Shown: piece after piece, positions 49,301 to 59,470 of the stretch
Layout: every line of letters begins with the position of its first letter
How positions within the stretch are numbered: position 1 is the first letter of the stretch
Position numbers and translations under genes: made by a program
Notes under the pieces: generated by a model
Databases searched by the model: none
Told to the model about the DNA's origin: nothing
What the model saw: the letters and a program-made list of their open reading frames with translations, nothing else
Source of the DNA: Lineus longissimus
Lineage: Eukaryota > Nemertea > Pilidiophora > Heteronemertea > Lineidae
NCBI RefSeq assembly: GCF_910592395.1
Contig: NC_088308.1
Span: 18,739,501 to 18,803,500 of the forward strand
DNA length: 64,000 bases
Direction of reading: 5' to 3'

Positions 49301-51314
49301 TTGACTTGACATAGCTCCATAACTCTTACCACAGCTCACATGTGATGATTCCCTCTCACTTGGTTTGCACCAGTTACCATTTGGTTACATGTACCTTGTT
49401 TTCGTCCCACTGCCAATTTCTACCATTCAGTGACACGAATCAATCATTCACTCCTGCACAGATTTGCTGTTAATGCTTTCTTTTGCTTGTAATCAGATTC
49501 TGAAACCACTTATTGACATTCATGTACATTTTGTATTAATTTTGTTCAGAATATTCAAGTCCTATAGGTTTATTGATAATGTTAGTTTTATACTCAATAG
49601 TCAACTAATTGTTTTCTACTTTTTTCCCACTGGCAAAAAGTCTGAGTGTGTGGTCATGGTTGCAATTTCAGTTTCTTCAAGTTAAAACTCAATACATGGT
49701 TTGGAGGCAAAAAGGACAATAGAGTTTGCTTGTTGAAGCTGTTGCAAGTAAATAAAATCGTTCCAAGGTTATACAGAGAGTGACACAACTGATGGTATCA
49801 ATTTCCTTTGAGTTGGGGCCTTTTTGGTACAGCCATTGTTTAGAAATTTATTACAACATTTCCTTCCTGATCTATTTCCAGGCTACAACACTCATCCAGT
49901 CGACACTCAGAGGCCATAAAACTCGTAAGGATCAGCTAAGAAATCTCCAGTTTGCAGGAGACTCTGATGACACGGAGGAGATTGACGATGCTGCAGTGTT
50001 GATACAGTCTGCGTACCGAGGACATAACACTCGCAAGGGACAGTTAAAGAGAACTAGGTACAGTATTTTGTTATGGCATTTAAAAATACTTAAAGTCAGA
50101 GTACTTTGTACCCAAGCCTTGCAAGAAATGTATGTACTTCTTCTTAGAATGCCAGTTACTAGATTTGGTTTTTGTGCACACCAGTTTTGACAATGATTCA
50201 AAATTTCCTTCTTCTTTTTTCTCAGTTGCTTGACTCTTATTCAAATATATATGATCACTTTCAGCTCTCCCATTAGTTCAAAAGGAAGCCGTCCAAGTAG
50301 TGCCAAAAGGGGAGGTAAGTTAAAATTGTTTAGAAATGCAGTGGTAATGTATATCATTGATTAGCATAAAGTTATATAAGGCAGGTGTTCATCCTCGCAC
50401 ATTGTAGAGACCCTCTGAGAATGGTTGGTGGATCCACTACTTGTGAGCATTATTCGATATATTAAAATATAAACTCTAAAATTGCGTGGCAATTGGCAAC
50501 TACATGTAGGCCGTGTGGTGCAAATGACATGAAAAACTTTAAAATATGAATCTGGTTTCAGGATCAAGTGTCCCTGCTTTAGACTCAGAAGGAGAGAGCA
50601 TAGATGATGACTCGACCTACTCAGGAAGCTTAATGTCTTCTGCCAGAAGTTATCCATCGAAGTCTGCATCAAGGGGGAGACCTACATCACGTGAGTAGTT
50701 TTTTTCTACCCACCTGATTTCAAACCAGCCTGCTGAGTTCACAAGTTCCAGATTAGAGACAGGCTTTTTAAAGATGACTAGTTTGTACTGTACGAGTACT
50801 CATTTTCATCATGCTGAAGGTTAAGATGTTTGATAAAATAAACTCTGATTGTCATGACCTCATTTTGCTTTGTGACTTCACCATTGTTTGGGCAAAAGTG
50901 CCTGCAAACCGTGTAGTCTTTGATGCAAATGTGTTGGGTGTTAGTAATGTCTTATTGTTTTCCTTCTTTCAGCTAAACCGGGAGTTCGAACGGTGGGTAA
51001 TCATGTCCTTTTGGTAATGTCTGGCCAGTTTGGGCACGAGATCTCACAACAATTTTGTAATGAAAACACTGATTGTACAAGATTTCCTTCTTAGTGCAAT
51101 TCTTTCAAGTTATGAAGTTGTTTACGAAGTTTCATCGTATCCATGGATCTTTGCGTAAAATTGGTCAAATACTCTTGTATAGGCAAATGCAATTCCTCTT
51201 CAAAGAATCATGGCTTAAATCTTGTTTGTTTTTCAGAGTCCTTTCAGAAGATCTCCAGCACTTCTCAAAGACAACGATGATGACGACGATGACGACGATG
51301 ACATCATATTCTAA
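40973..51314 (+). CDS. IQCE: IQ domain-containing protein E, 21 coding exons
   Basis: Twenty-one exons join in one frame of 759 residues with GT-AG borders and consistent phases: 40973-40990, 41319-41369, 41816-41858, 42251-42388, 42953-43186, 43522-43709, 43963-44013, 44307-44377, 44586-44705, 44938-45101, 45326-45384, 45706-45778, 46039-46192, 47660-47782, 48076-48322, 48874-48966, 49882-50057, 50265-50314, 50562-50690, 50973-50992 and 51237-51314. IQCE-like landmarks are SPRELWLSSVKNG, KDKEIEQLLNPSK, VIHSLKQKVLKLEQQLKEKE, TKIQVEAFYAEIVRLQ, four IQ motifs and an acidic end, [11 protein letters not shown]. In vertebrates IQCE with EFCAB7 anchors EVC-EVC2 at the ciliary base and promotes Hedgehog signalling. 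The first 18-bp exon is the least certain part: an alternative start in exon 2 or upstream is possible. Human IQCE is about 695 residues. Confidence 0.93.
44069..44254. repeat. exact 93-bp tandem duplication in an IQCE intron
   Basis: Bases 44,069-44,161 are repeated without visible difference at 44,162-44,254. The duplication starts at GTACATTTGTTATTACTGG. Perfect identity of non-coding copies means it is young, or an assembly duplication. Confidence 0.9.
45436..45475. repeat. 20-bp tandem duplication in an IQCE intron
   Basis: CTGTGTGATGGCAATTAGTT occurs twice in succession. It lies within the intron after the exon ending at 45,384 and is short and probably neutral. Confidence 0.7.
46236..47490 (-). 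mobile_element. non-autonomous element with about 300-bp internal repeats and (GTC)n, IQCE intron copy
   Basis: This is the reverse-oriented relative of 35,340-36,575. It opens with TTTGGCTCACCGTAAGGGG, then a (GTC)n run at 46,285-46,318. Four units of about 303 bp follow, each with GCACGTTTCTTAAC (46,331, 46,633, 46,935, 47,239) and a GGCCACCAGGGGGCC-type block. Three have CAAGGTCACAGAGGTCA (46,581, 46,883, 47,188). No coding capacity is seen. Adjacent units differ by several per cent. Confidence 0.75.
48076..50057 (+). other. IQCE: IQCE exons 15-17: four IQ motifs
   Basis: Four IQ-type motifs follow each other: AAKAIQRSWKGHKKTK (about residues 557-572), ARQIQKQWRGHQ (about 594-605), ATTLIQSTLRGHKTRK (610-625) and AAVLIQSAYRGHNTRK (646-661). 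Each has the IQ followed by an aromatic or Leu and Arg/Lys-Gly-His. IQ motifs bind calmodulin or EF-hand partners without needing calcium. The spacing suggests two tandem pairs. Confidence 0.92.
48590..48705. repeat. diverged tandem duplication in an IQCE intron
   Basis: AGAACTGTTGCTC with a following TTATCAGTAGACT motif occurs at about 48,585 and again about 83 bp later with substitutions. It is intronic and non-coding. Confidence 0.55.
50265..51314 (+). other. IQCE: IQCE exons 18-21: Ser-rich segment and acidic C-terminus
   Basis: The last exons encode a Ser/Arg-rich low-complexity part and a final exon SPFRRSPALLKDND followed by a run of nine Asp in total and IIF-stop. Human IQCE also ends with an Asp/Ser-rich stretch and DDIV, so the acidic hydrophobic end seems conserved. 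Exon 20 is only 20 bp; its borders (TTTCAG and GTGGGT) are acceptable and keep the frame. Confidence 0.8.
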
Positions 51315-52730
51315 TGACTATTAGCGTGCATAATCTCTCTCGGCGGCATTCATGCATATCAAACTTTATACTGTTGCTTGACATCAGCATGAAACTTTAG
51401 GATAACCGGCTACAATCTGCCTTCCAATGATCCTTGTCCATCCAAACTGGTCACTTTCCCGACTGTGTCGAGGCACTGTCCCCAACTTGATTTGGAGCAA
51501 AATGCATAGTTCAGATCTCAATGTTTTTCAAACAGTGCCTTGCTTGCAATTTTTGATAATTTATGATGTATCATCCATAAAACCTGTCATAAGTGCCTTT
51601 TGCCATAGTATGGGGTTCTACATATCAATTTTCATCAATATTTTGTGACAGGCTCACATTGTTGAACTAATTTTTTAAGTTAAATGTGATCTTGTCGACA
51701 TTATACATTGAAAATTCTTTCAATAATAAATCATTGTTAAGCGAGTGGGTCTCATTTGTTGTATTAACCAGTTATAAGCTGTCCTGTCAATCCAACTTTT
51801 AAATGTTAAAATCATTGAACCAGTGCAAACCATATCATGTAATTCATTCAGATATCAAGTGCTCTTAAGTGGATGAATAATAAATGTATCAGCATCACTT
51901 TTGATATTTTTATAGATGTAGATGGGCTGTATAGATGACTGTATGTAGTTTGGCACAGTAGTGATAGAAAGTAGCCTAGTTTATTTTTCAAAATGTGCTG
52001 TGATGTCCCCCCCCCCTTCCCTCTCAATATATCTAAACCTTTCTCCTGTCATTTCTGTATAGAATCTATCTCAAAACAAAAATAATGATGATGCAATGTA
52101 TTTAAGAACTTTTTAATCTCGGGATTATTCAGTATATTTTAAATGACTTGAGTCTACTGAAAGCCGTAATTGTAGTGCCTTTATATCTATTACATAGAGT
52201 AGTGTGTCTGTAAGCCTTCTCAAATCTGTATTACATGTATTGCTATCATATGAATTTGCCCAGGTACAGTAGGGAACCCACATCTGTAATTTTAGGGTTC
52301 TCAGGTGTGATCATGCTATTTCCTTTCTGATGATACTTTCTTTTCAATGTTTGGAGATAATGACTGTGGAAAAAGTAGAAAGAAAAGTAATGGAAATGAT
52401 TGGTCTTATCACTATCATATCATTTTCACATCAGTCCACTAGAATATAAAACCGGCTATTTTCACAATTAAAAGCTGAGAAAATGGTTATGAAGTTCATA
52501 TTAATTTCAGATACAGTTGCATATCCAGAATGCCTAAAATACTTGAATGACAAATAAGGTCGAGGTGTCTTAGTGAATCCTCTTCTATTAGGTTATTTAT
52601 TGTGTTGTAGATTGTGAAATAATTTTTATTGTATACATTAGTAATATATTTTTACATTCAGATTATTGTATATACTTGTACATAGTCAGTTATGATATCG
52701 ATAAATAAACAAGTTTATACACCACAAATA
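51315..52730 (+). other. probable 3' UTR of IQCE
   Basis: AT-rich sequence follows the stop. AATAAA signals at 51,725-51,730 and 52,704-52,709 suggest a short and a long 3' end. A run of C residues near 52,007-52,016 is present. No other gene is seen. The open frame at 52,692-52,913 is not supported. Confidence 0.5.
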
Positions 52731-52964
52731 TTTTGTTATCTGTTTAATTTTGCGAAGTGTCCTCCCTTGTCATGTTTAGCTGTGTTGACATTCTACCATA
52801 TTCCTAAAAGTAAGACTGATGAAAAATTCAGCCATTGGATTATTAGAGAGAACAGTTGGCAAAAGATAGATTCTTTTGTATTTATTCGTTGGCTGGTGAA
52901 GTTTTTCTCCTAGGACGATTATATTGTCATGACTTGGGTTAGCGGTTGTGTCCAAATTGAGTTA

Positions 52965-53124
52965 CAGTAGAACCTCTCCATTAAGGACGCCCTCGGGACT
53001 GACAAATGCTGTCCTTAATAGAGAGGTGTCCTGATTAGAGAGGTCAAATTGAATGGAAACAACCAATTTGGGACCAAAACTAGTGTCCTTAATAGAGAGG
53101 TGTCCGCTAAGGGAGGTTCCACTG
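52965..53124. mobile_element. pogo/Tigger-like MITE flanked by TA
   Basis: A 160-bp element starts CAGTAGAACCTCTCC and ends GGAGGTTCCACTG, an inverted match, with TA on both sides (52,963-52,964 and 53,125-53,126). The inner GTCCTTAATAGAGAGGTGTC motif occurs twice. CAGT termini and TA target duplication are typical of Tc1/mariner/pogo elements. It has no transposase. Confidence 0.8.
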
Positions 53125-53139
53125 TAATTGGTCTTGTGA

Positions 53140-54990
53140 TTCTCTTGTCCCTTGGCACCACCCCAGCTTAATGTTTCCTTTAGGTTTTCCTAAACTTGAA
53201 TTGGGGACCAGGAACAAGATTGCCGCGGTCTCCACATCCTCGACTGGGGTGCAGCTCTTTGTCTTTAATGATTTGTTTTCTTCAGCCTGACCTGGGATAA
53301 TAACACTCTAACGATATTGATGATTTTAACCGAAGACCAATTGTCCTTGATGTATTAACACTTTGATTTCGGTTACCTTTCTTATATCATGGATGGAAAT
53401 TTAGACTCGTGCTCCACAGTTCAAAGTAAGGGGCATTAACCATGGTTTATGACCTTCAACCAGGATTCGTTATCAACTGGCAAAGCATGATTTACGCATT
53501 AGTTCTGGTTTATTTGTCATAAAGCACAATCTTTAAATTGCACAAACGAATGTTTGGATGATAAATGTGGTTCATGAATATTGTTGCAAGAAACTGAATG
53601 ATCGAGTTTTTAATTTCTCTCACCACAAAGCATATTTCTATCAATGCTACTATTGGGAGAAATACATTTGTGGATCCCCTTCCGCGTTCCTGGTTGTCCC
53701 TTTGTTTCATGTGTCCCAACTTTGGGTCACAATCTTGGGGCGGTTTCTGTCCCACTCCATGGTTTTTTCATGGCCCCTTATCATCCAGCTGCTTCTTATA
53801 AATACCAAAATCATCTGCGCTGGAATTTCAATATCATTTCGGGGCCCATCATTATTATAAATCTTGAAATAAAAAGTCACTCAGTGTCCTTATTATGTCC
53901 ATATCCGGCTTATGCCTCATTCTGTTCACAGCCGGTTCAGGGGAAGGTGCTTGTCCTAACTAACTGGAACAACCTTATGGCTCTCAGCCTCTCTTATCAA
54001 TAATAATTCTCCACAACAAGCACCTTTCTCGTTCTGGGCTGTTCCCTGTTATAAAACAACCCAGTTCTGGGATGTTCACAACCCTTGTATTTTATAGTCA
54101 CAACCCCGGAAGAGACACCACAAAGGGACAACTTGGGCGTGGGATTTAATACCTGGCAAGGAGGATAATGGGATAATACCCTGCTTGCCTCCTCATGTCG
54201 TAGCAACAGACTAAATGCTGATAATAATGATTTTCGCAAGTGTTGTTAGGTGGTTTTGGACATGTCTTGCCAATCTTAGAACCCAACAGTTACATTCCGT
54301 TTTGGAAGCAATTTTTGAATGAAAAACCAACATATCTTATGCCTAAGTTGTCCCTTTAAGAAAATTGCGAAACGTTCTCGGTCACGCACTGAAGCCAGTT
54401 CCTCACACTTTGAATTTGAACAAATTCCTCGACATGACAGCAAACGCCAGCTTCAAATTCATTGATTTCTATAAAATTATTTTGATATAGTGTCAAAGAC
54501 AACATTGATATATATGAAAAGCGATATGTTTCGTCCTTTACTTTTCGAAAGTTTTGAGAGGTAGTTACGGCATTTATTTGAAAAAATGTCTGAAATGCGT
54601 TTTCAAAATATTTTTGGACACATCATATGCTTAGCTGTTAAATAATGATGTCGGTACTTCATGGACTATCTAAAGGGTATCATGGTTCCATTTTATTGAA
54701 AGACTCATCGATCTGGCCTACTGAAAGCGTTGTCTTCGTAGGAGTACAGATCTACTTCTCACCAAGTGATAATATTCGCCAAGTTTTTTTTGGGGGGGGG
54801 GATATATATTATCATGCACTAGCCAAATTGTACGTTGTCCCTTGCGTTTTTGTGGTTTAATAGGCATAAAGTGCCAAAATATCACAGATGTCTTCTTCTG
54901 ACGCCATCTAGTTGATGCTGTTAGCGACTTCCCACGAGAAGTGCGAGCTTACTTTATACTGTACTAAGTGCTCGGATTGTGCGCTTAATT
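53140..54990. other. intergenic stretch, no gene recognised
   Basis: Several overlapping open frames of 70-119 codons (for example plus 53,644-54,003 and minus 53,997-54,239) show no domain, no conserved motif and no convincing splice context. A segment at about 54,095-54,160 (GGGACAACTTGGGCGTGGGA) resembles 55,170-55,195. A poly-G run lies at 54,791-54,800. Confidence 0.4.
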
Positions 54991-55058
54991 TCTCTTAGCC
55001 AATGAGGGGAAATGTCAGGAGTTTGTGCCGGTGCAGGGCCAGATCTAATGTCTACTTG

Positions 55059-55174
55059 AAGAAGAATTGGGCGGGCTCGGAAAGGATAGAACCAAGAACG
55101 AGAAGCAAATCCAGTCACGCAAATTAATGGACTAAGATTCATGCCTGTCTTGAAGATATTGTCACAACCAACTA
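55059..55174 (+). repeat. dispersed repeat, copy 1 (GGGCGGGCTCGGAAAG family)
   Basis: GAAGAATTGGGCGGGCTCGG, then AAGAACGAG, then ATTGTCACAACCAACTA match in the same order and orientation a second copy at 56,481-56,605. The copies are diverged. No coding frame is conserved between them. Confidence 0.65.
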
Positions 55175-55179
55175 GGGAC

Positions 55180-56480
55180 AACCTGGGCGTTGGATCTCGC
55201 CACAATACGTCACTACAGTCATATGAGCTGACCTCTGACAAGGGACTTTCGCTTATTCCAAGGACGTTTTGACCGACTTGGCCGGTGTAACAGTAACAAA
55301 TGCCCCCCTGGAAAAAGTGTCCGGCCCTATTGTATTCTGCAATATGGTTCTATAGAGACCCTGACCCTCAATAGCTCAGAGATTGAAGCGCATAATAGAA
55401 TCCTTTGTTTCCCGGGCATTCTATCCTAGGACATTTTAAACTTCTACACCGGCACCATCTTGAACCCTCAATGTCTTATTGCTAAGCTTCCAGACAATGC
55501 GCCTCAATATGGACGGAGGCTACTGAGGCAATATCGCTGGAAGTTCGGGCCAGCTGGGCATACGAATATATACAAGTCCGCTGCAATTTAGTGAGTTTTC
55601 AGCGATCGGCTGAGTGGGGGGGGGGGGGGGGGTATTTCAGAGCTGCGGGCTGGGGGCATGGGTGGGGCTATTCGTCATTTAGCCTTCTAAAACAGTTCTT
55701 TCCTTAAATACTAATATAATCAATGTTGGAGGCAGCTTCGCGGGCCTGAGGTCGCATAATGTTGCAAATGCTGGTGGTTTCACCTCCTCCCGGACCAAAG
55801 TTTGTTGTGCTGGTACTAGCTAAGGGGGTAAGTCCTCTGATAGGAAATTCCTCGTAGTGCACGCAATTTGCCTCAATCTCGCCCGTCTGCTACCGTCGTG
55901 GCTTCGCGGGTTATTGATAATTGGATCCCCAAATCCACGCCAGTGAACATATCAGTCTCTAAACTGTCCAGCAAAGTTTCCAGCAGAAACAGTTGTCATT
56001 CTTCATCAGTCCAGGAGACATTCCTTGTGCCATAAACAAATATAAAAAATATCGAGAGACGGCCCCTGGCCCTGGCTATACGAGATCAAGGAAATTAGCA
56101 CCAATATCAAATTTACGTTTTTTTTATTCCGGGGACCAGGCGTTAAATCTGTCTTACTATAAGCAAGCGAAACGTGGAGAACCTTGAAGCCATCAACGCG
56201 CGAACTCCAGATTTTGCCCATCCTAAACCCCACTTCCTAAGGAATCGCTCCTCCGACCCTGCACTCAGATGCTCTGATTGGGGGTACTTGGTTTTGCGCT
56301 TTTTTACGGCCAATGCGGAGGAAATGTTAGAAATGTCTCAGGTGTTATTTACACTCCAGACGCAGTGGACCGGCTTCGCGCTGTCGCCCGGAGGACGATC
56401 AGGATGACGAAATGGACAGCATAGGAGTCTAGGCCGGAGATGTCTTGTTTCCCCAGGACTGTGTCTCTATTGTTGACTTA
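55180..56480. other. intergenic stretch between the dispersed repeat copies
   Basis: The composition is more GC-rich than the surroundings and contains a poly-G run. I see no coding exon with splice signals, and short open frames have no recognisable content. Part of it (about 56,300-56,480) may be the more diverged start of repeat copy 2, because GCCAATGCGGAGGAAATG resembles GCCAATGAGGGGAAATG at 55,000. Confidence 0.4.
55616..55632 (+). repeat. poly-G tract
   Basis: An uninterrupted run of about 17 G residues. Such runs are common sites of length polymorphism and of sequencing error. Confidence 0.85.
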
Positions 56481-56605
56481 TGGAGAAGAACTGGGCGGGC
56501 TCGGAAAGAATTAATCAAGAACGAGCGCCATTCGTAGCAAACACAGTCAAGTTTTTTAATGGACAAGGCTTAGGCCTGTCATGAAAGACATTGTCACAAC
56601 CAACT
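56481..56605 (+). repeat. dispersed repeat, copy 2
   Basis: This is the relative of 55,059-55,174: GAAGAACTGGGCGGGCTCGG, AAGAACGAG and ATTGTCACAACCAACTA, in the same order. Confidence 0.65.
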
Positions 56606-57009
56606 ATTCGTCACGCTATTCATTGATGAATGACGGTGAAAGACGCTCTCAAAATGTTTTCGGAATATCCTGAATTCGGAAAGGTGACAGAGAAAAATCA
56701 CTGGGGAAAGAAATTTGATTTAGGGTCTTAAAGTAATACATAGGATTTTTTTAAATTGCCGCCGAAAAATTGCTCCGCCTGTTCTCCCCCTCCGCCTGAT
56801 GATAATGACGTAATCACACGATCGTCTGACCCACGTGTTGAATTCTCCGGCGCAACGGCATTTAAGTTTCGAGACTTCTCCGTTTAATTCTCTGATTTTC
56901 ATCTCTGTTTCGTGCATAAAGACAACTTTTGGATGGTAAGTTCATAGATTAGGTATCTAAGCTCATCCATATTCCGGGTTTTTTTTGCGTTTCTTGCTTT
57001 ATTGGGGCA

Positions 57010-57369
57010 ATGATAAAGGAATTTTATGCGGTTGGCAAAAATTTTGATGGTGGCCATCACCGCGATTTTCTTCATAAAAAAACATACGATTCTGTATTCT
57101 ATGATACTCACCAAAGTGCCGGAGCCAAGTATTCTTGTTTTGTGTGTAATTCTGCATCTGGTAAACTGAATAACGTGGAGATTTTTACAATTTTTGATGG
57201 TGAAACTCATGTTGAAACTGACCAGTCCAGTGCGACAACTGAATACAATGTTTCGATGTCCATTTTGTGTGCACTGCGAAGCACGTGTTGCTGTGTGCAT
57301 GAACAACATGCATTGACTGTCATACTGTGTGGATGTGTGACATTTGATTTTTGCGGGAACAGGGCCTAG
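57010..57369 (+). CDS. unassigned open frame of 119 codons (doubtful)
   Basis: It opens MIKEFYAVGKNFDGGHHRDF and ends in a Cys-rich part. I recognise no family, signal peptide or membrane segment. An opposite-strand frame of 136 codons (56,899-57,309) covers much of the same DNA. There is no splice or promoter support. It is kept only as a doubtful candidate because of its length in an AT-rich setting. Confidence 0.12.
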   Translation: MIKEFYAVGKNFDGGHHRDFLHKKTYDSVFYDTHQSAGAKYSCFVCNSASGKLNNVEIFTIFDGETHVETDQSSATTEYNVSMSILCALRSTCCCVHEQHALTVILCGCVTFDFCGNRA

Positions 57370-57409
57370 CAGGGGAGAATGGGGAAAAAGAACGGATTCT
57401 AGCGTTTTA

Positions 57410-57803
57410 AGGCCATGGGAATGATTAATCCGGTTTACCGTCCACCTCCCGCATGGGTTCAGAGCCTACTTCATTATTTTTGAAAAAAGCTATTTATTTT
57501 ATTGTTGCCATTATTTTTGTATTCTAACAATCTTTCCAGTGGTTCATCTTTAACTAAACTGATTGAAAATTACAATAAAAACTTGATATGGTAGGGTCTT
57601 CACCATAATAATGAAATTTTTTCAGTGCCTCATGTTGATGACTGACCCGATTTCCATTTACTGGAACTTGCTGAATCACGTGTTTTGACCAGTAAATCAG
57701 GCTGTAAACCGATAATGAATACCGGTAATGAAAATGCAAAAAAAGCCTCATCATCTTTTTAGATCTCTCGGACGGTAAACCAGATTAATCATTCCCATGG
57801 CCT
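57410..57803. mobile_element. MITE with 33-bp terminal inverted repeats
   Basis: The left terminus 57,411-57,443 (GGCCATGGGAATGATTAATC then CGGTTTACCGTCC) and right terminus 57,770-57,802 are inverted copies with one mismatch. About 325 bp lie between, without a credible protein. Flanks read TTTTAA on the left and TAACC on the right, so the target duplication is unclear (TTAA- or TA-like). Confidence 0.8.
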
Positions 57804-57844
57804 AACCCTGAGTTTCCAGCATGTCTACAGGGTATAGGTAGGCC

Positions 57845-58030
57845 AGGGAAATAGAAAACCTGCAAAAATAAATTGTGACCATTTTGAAAAGACCCTGTTC
57901 ACAGGCACGGTATGTTTACCTTGGCATAAAAGTAAAAGGTATACTAGCTTATTCAAGCAATTTACTTTAAGTGGTCCATGTCTTCCAATTTTCATGATAT
58001 TTTGAATGAAAGCTGAAAATGTTTTTTTCA
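57845..58030 (+). repeat. diverged direct repeat, copy 1
   Basis: AACCTGCAAAAATAAATTG, CCATTTTGAAAAGAC, TTCACAGGCACGGTATGTTT and CCATGTCTTCCAATTTTCAT reappear in the same order at 58,245-58,410. The interval is about 400 bp. Confidence 0.7.
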
Positions 58031-58247
58031 TGCAAACTTTGGCCAATCGTCAAACTGGCGGAGAAAGAACTGCTCTTGTCCCCCCTTCACATAAAAGTGA
58101 GCCGCAGGTTGGGAGGGGGAGCTAGCCATAATATATATGGCTGCTCTCTGACCTTTTATTGCAAAGCATTGTGACCAAAAGTTGGTCATTGCAAAGGATT
58201 TTCTCTAAAATCATGAAATTAATGACTTGGATCAGAGACAGAACAAT

Positions 58248-58495
58248 AGACAACCTGCGTAAATAAAGTTCGGCCATTTTGAAAAGACTCTTCACAGGCA
58301 ACGTACGTTTACTATGGAATAATAGTACAAAAACACAAACTGATTCAAGCTGTCCATGTCTTCCAATGTTCATGATATTGTGAATGCTTTTGGTGATGAT
58401 TTGATTTAAAACATGACTTTTATGTCATGGTAAACTTGCGTTGCCTGTGAAAACTCCTTTTCAAAATTTCCGAAATTTATTTTCGCCAGCTGTCT
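58248..58495. mobile_element. inverted-repeat element (direct-repeat copy 2 plus inverted copy 3)
   Basis: The left end begins AGACAACCTGCGTAAATAAA and runs through GAAAAGACTCTTCACAGGCA. The right end read on the other strand begins AGACAGCTGGCGAAAATAAA and runs through GAAAAGGAGTTTTCACAGGC. The arms are about 70 bp each with mismatches. This is consistent with a short TIR element related to copy 1 at 57,845-58,030. Confidence 0.65.
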
Positions 58496-58783
58496 AATAT
58501 TTGTGGAACACTTGATCATCCTGCTGGAAGATCCCTCCATGTTCCATTGAACAGTTTATTCCTTTGGACCACCAGTTTCTCAAAAAAACTTTCCCACCAT
58601 GGGGAGATTTTCCAAACATTTGCATACAACTTTTCTTTGTCAGAGGGAAGGTGTCCTTGACATCTTCACTAGAACTCTGTGGCATTCACACAAGTGTTGA
58701 GGGGCTCAAAGTTGGTTGATTTTGTGACATTCACAATTTTTGCCTGCATGGGTATTACTATTAATCAAAAAGTGGGCCGTCCA

Positions 58784-58797
58784 AGGGGGGGGGGGGG
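58784..58797 (+). repeat. poly-G tract
   Basis: A run of about 14 G residues at the left edge of the third satellite. Length is likely variable. Confidence 0.8.
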
Positions 58798-58814
58798 TAC
58801 CTGTCAATGTGGCA

Positions 58815-59215
58815 GATCTGGGTGTTCAGATTTCAGATGTTCCCTGAGGCTGAGGACAGGTTGCACAATATGCGTGTTCAGATTTCAGATTTCCCTTGAA
58901 GACAGGTCAATGTCACAACCAGATAGAGATATCGGTGTTCAGGTTTCAGAGATCACTTGAAGTCGGGTTGATGTCACAACCACCAATAGATCTCCACAAA
59001 TAGGTGTTCAGATTTCAGATGTCCCTTGAAAACAGGTCAATGTCACAACTAGAAACAGATCCCGGTTTTCAGATTTTTTTATGTCTCTTGGGGGCAGGTC
59101 AATGTCACAACTACTAATAAGTGTTCAGATTCCCTTTTAGGACAGGTCAATGACACAACCACAAATCAACATCTGTGTTCAGATTTCAGATGTGATCAGT
59201 ATCACAACCACAAGT
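58815..59215 (+). repeat. small third satellite (about 7 units of 50-68 bp)
   Basis: Units start GTGTTCAGATTTCAGATGTC or a variant, and most contain GACAGGTCAATGTCACAACC. Starts fall near 58,826, 58,878, 58,932, 59,003, 59,063, 59,114 and 59,175. The GTCACAACCAGA core also occurs in the second satellite (2,600-3,636 and 27,660-28,970), so the families may be distantly related. The open frame 58,679-58,960 is a by-product. Confidence 0.75.
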
Positions 59216-59470
59216 AGTGTTGGCTGAAGAAGCCATCGATAGGAAGAGGGGAGTCAGCAAATTGCATGCTTCTCATATAGATGAGCTTTTGCCATGAGCT
59301 ACTTTGATGACTTATTCACTACTCTGCCACTGGTGTCCCATACATGTTTGCAAAACTTCAAATGCAGACATGCAATTAGATTCCTTCAGCTATTGCAATT
59401 GCATGCTGCAGAAACTTGTGGATGTTACCACGGCTTCGTGTGATTTATTCATCTTTAAAAAACTAGAATA

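Noticed and set aside
49932-50201. Minus-strand open frame opposite IQCE exon 17
   Set aside because: It is antisense to the conserved IQ-motif exon and has no independent support.
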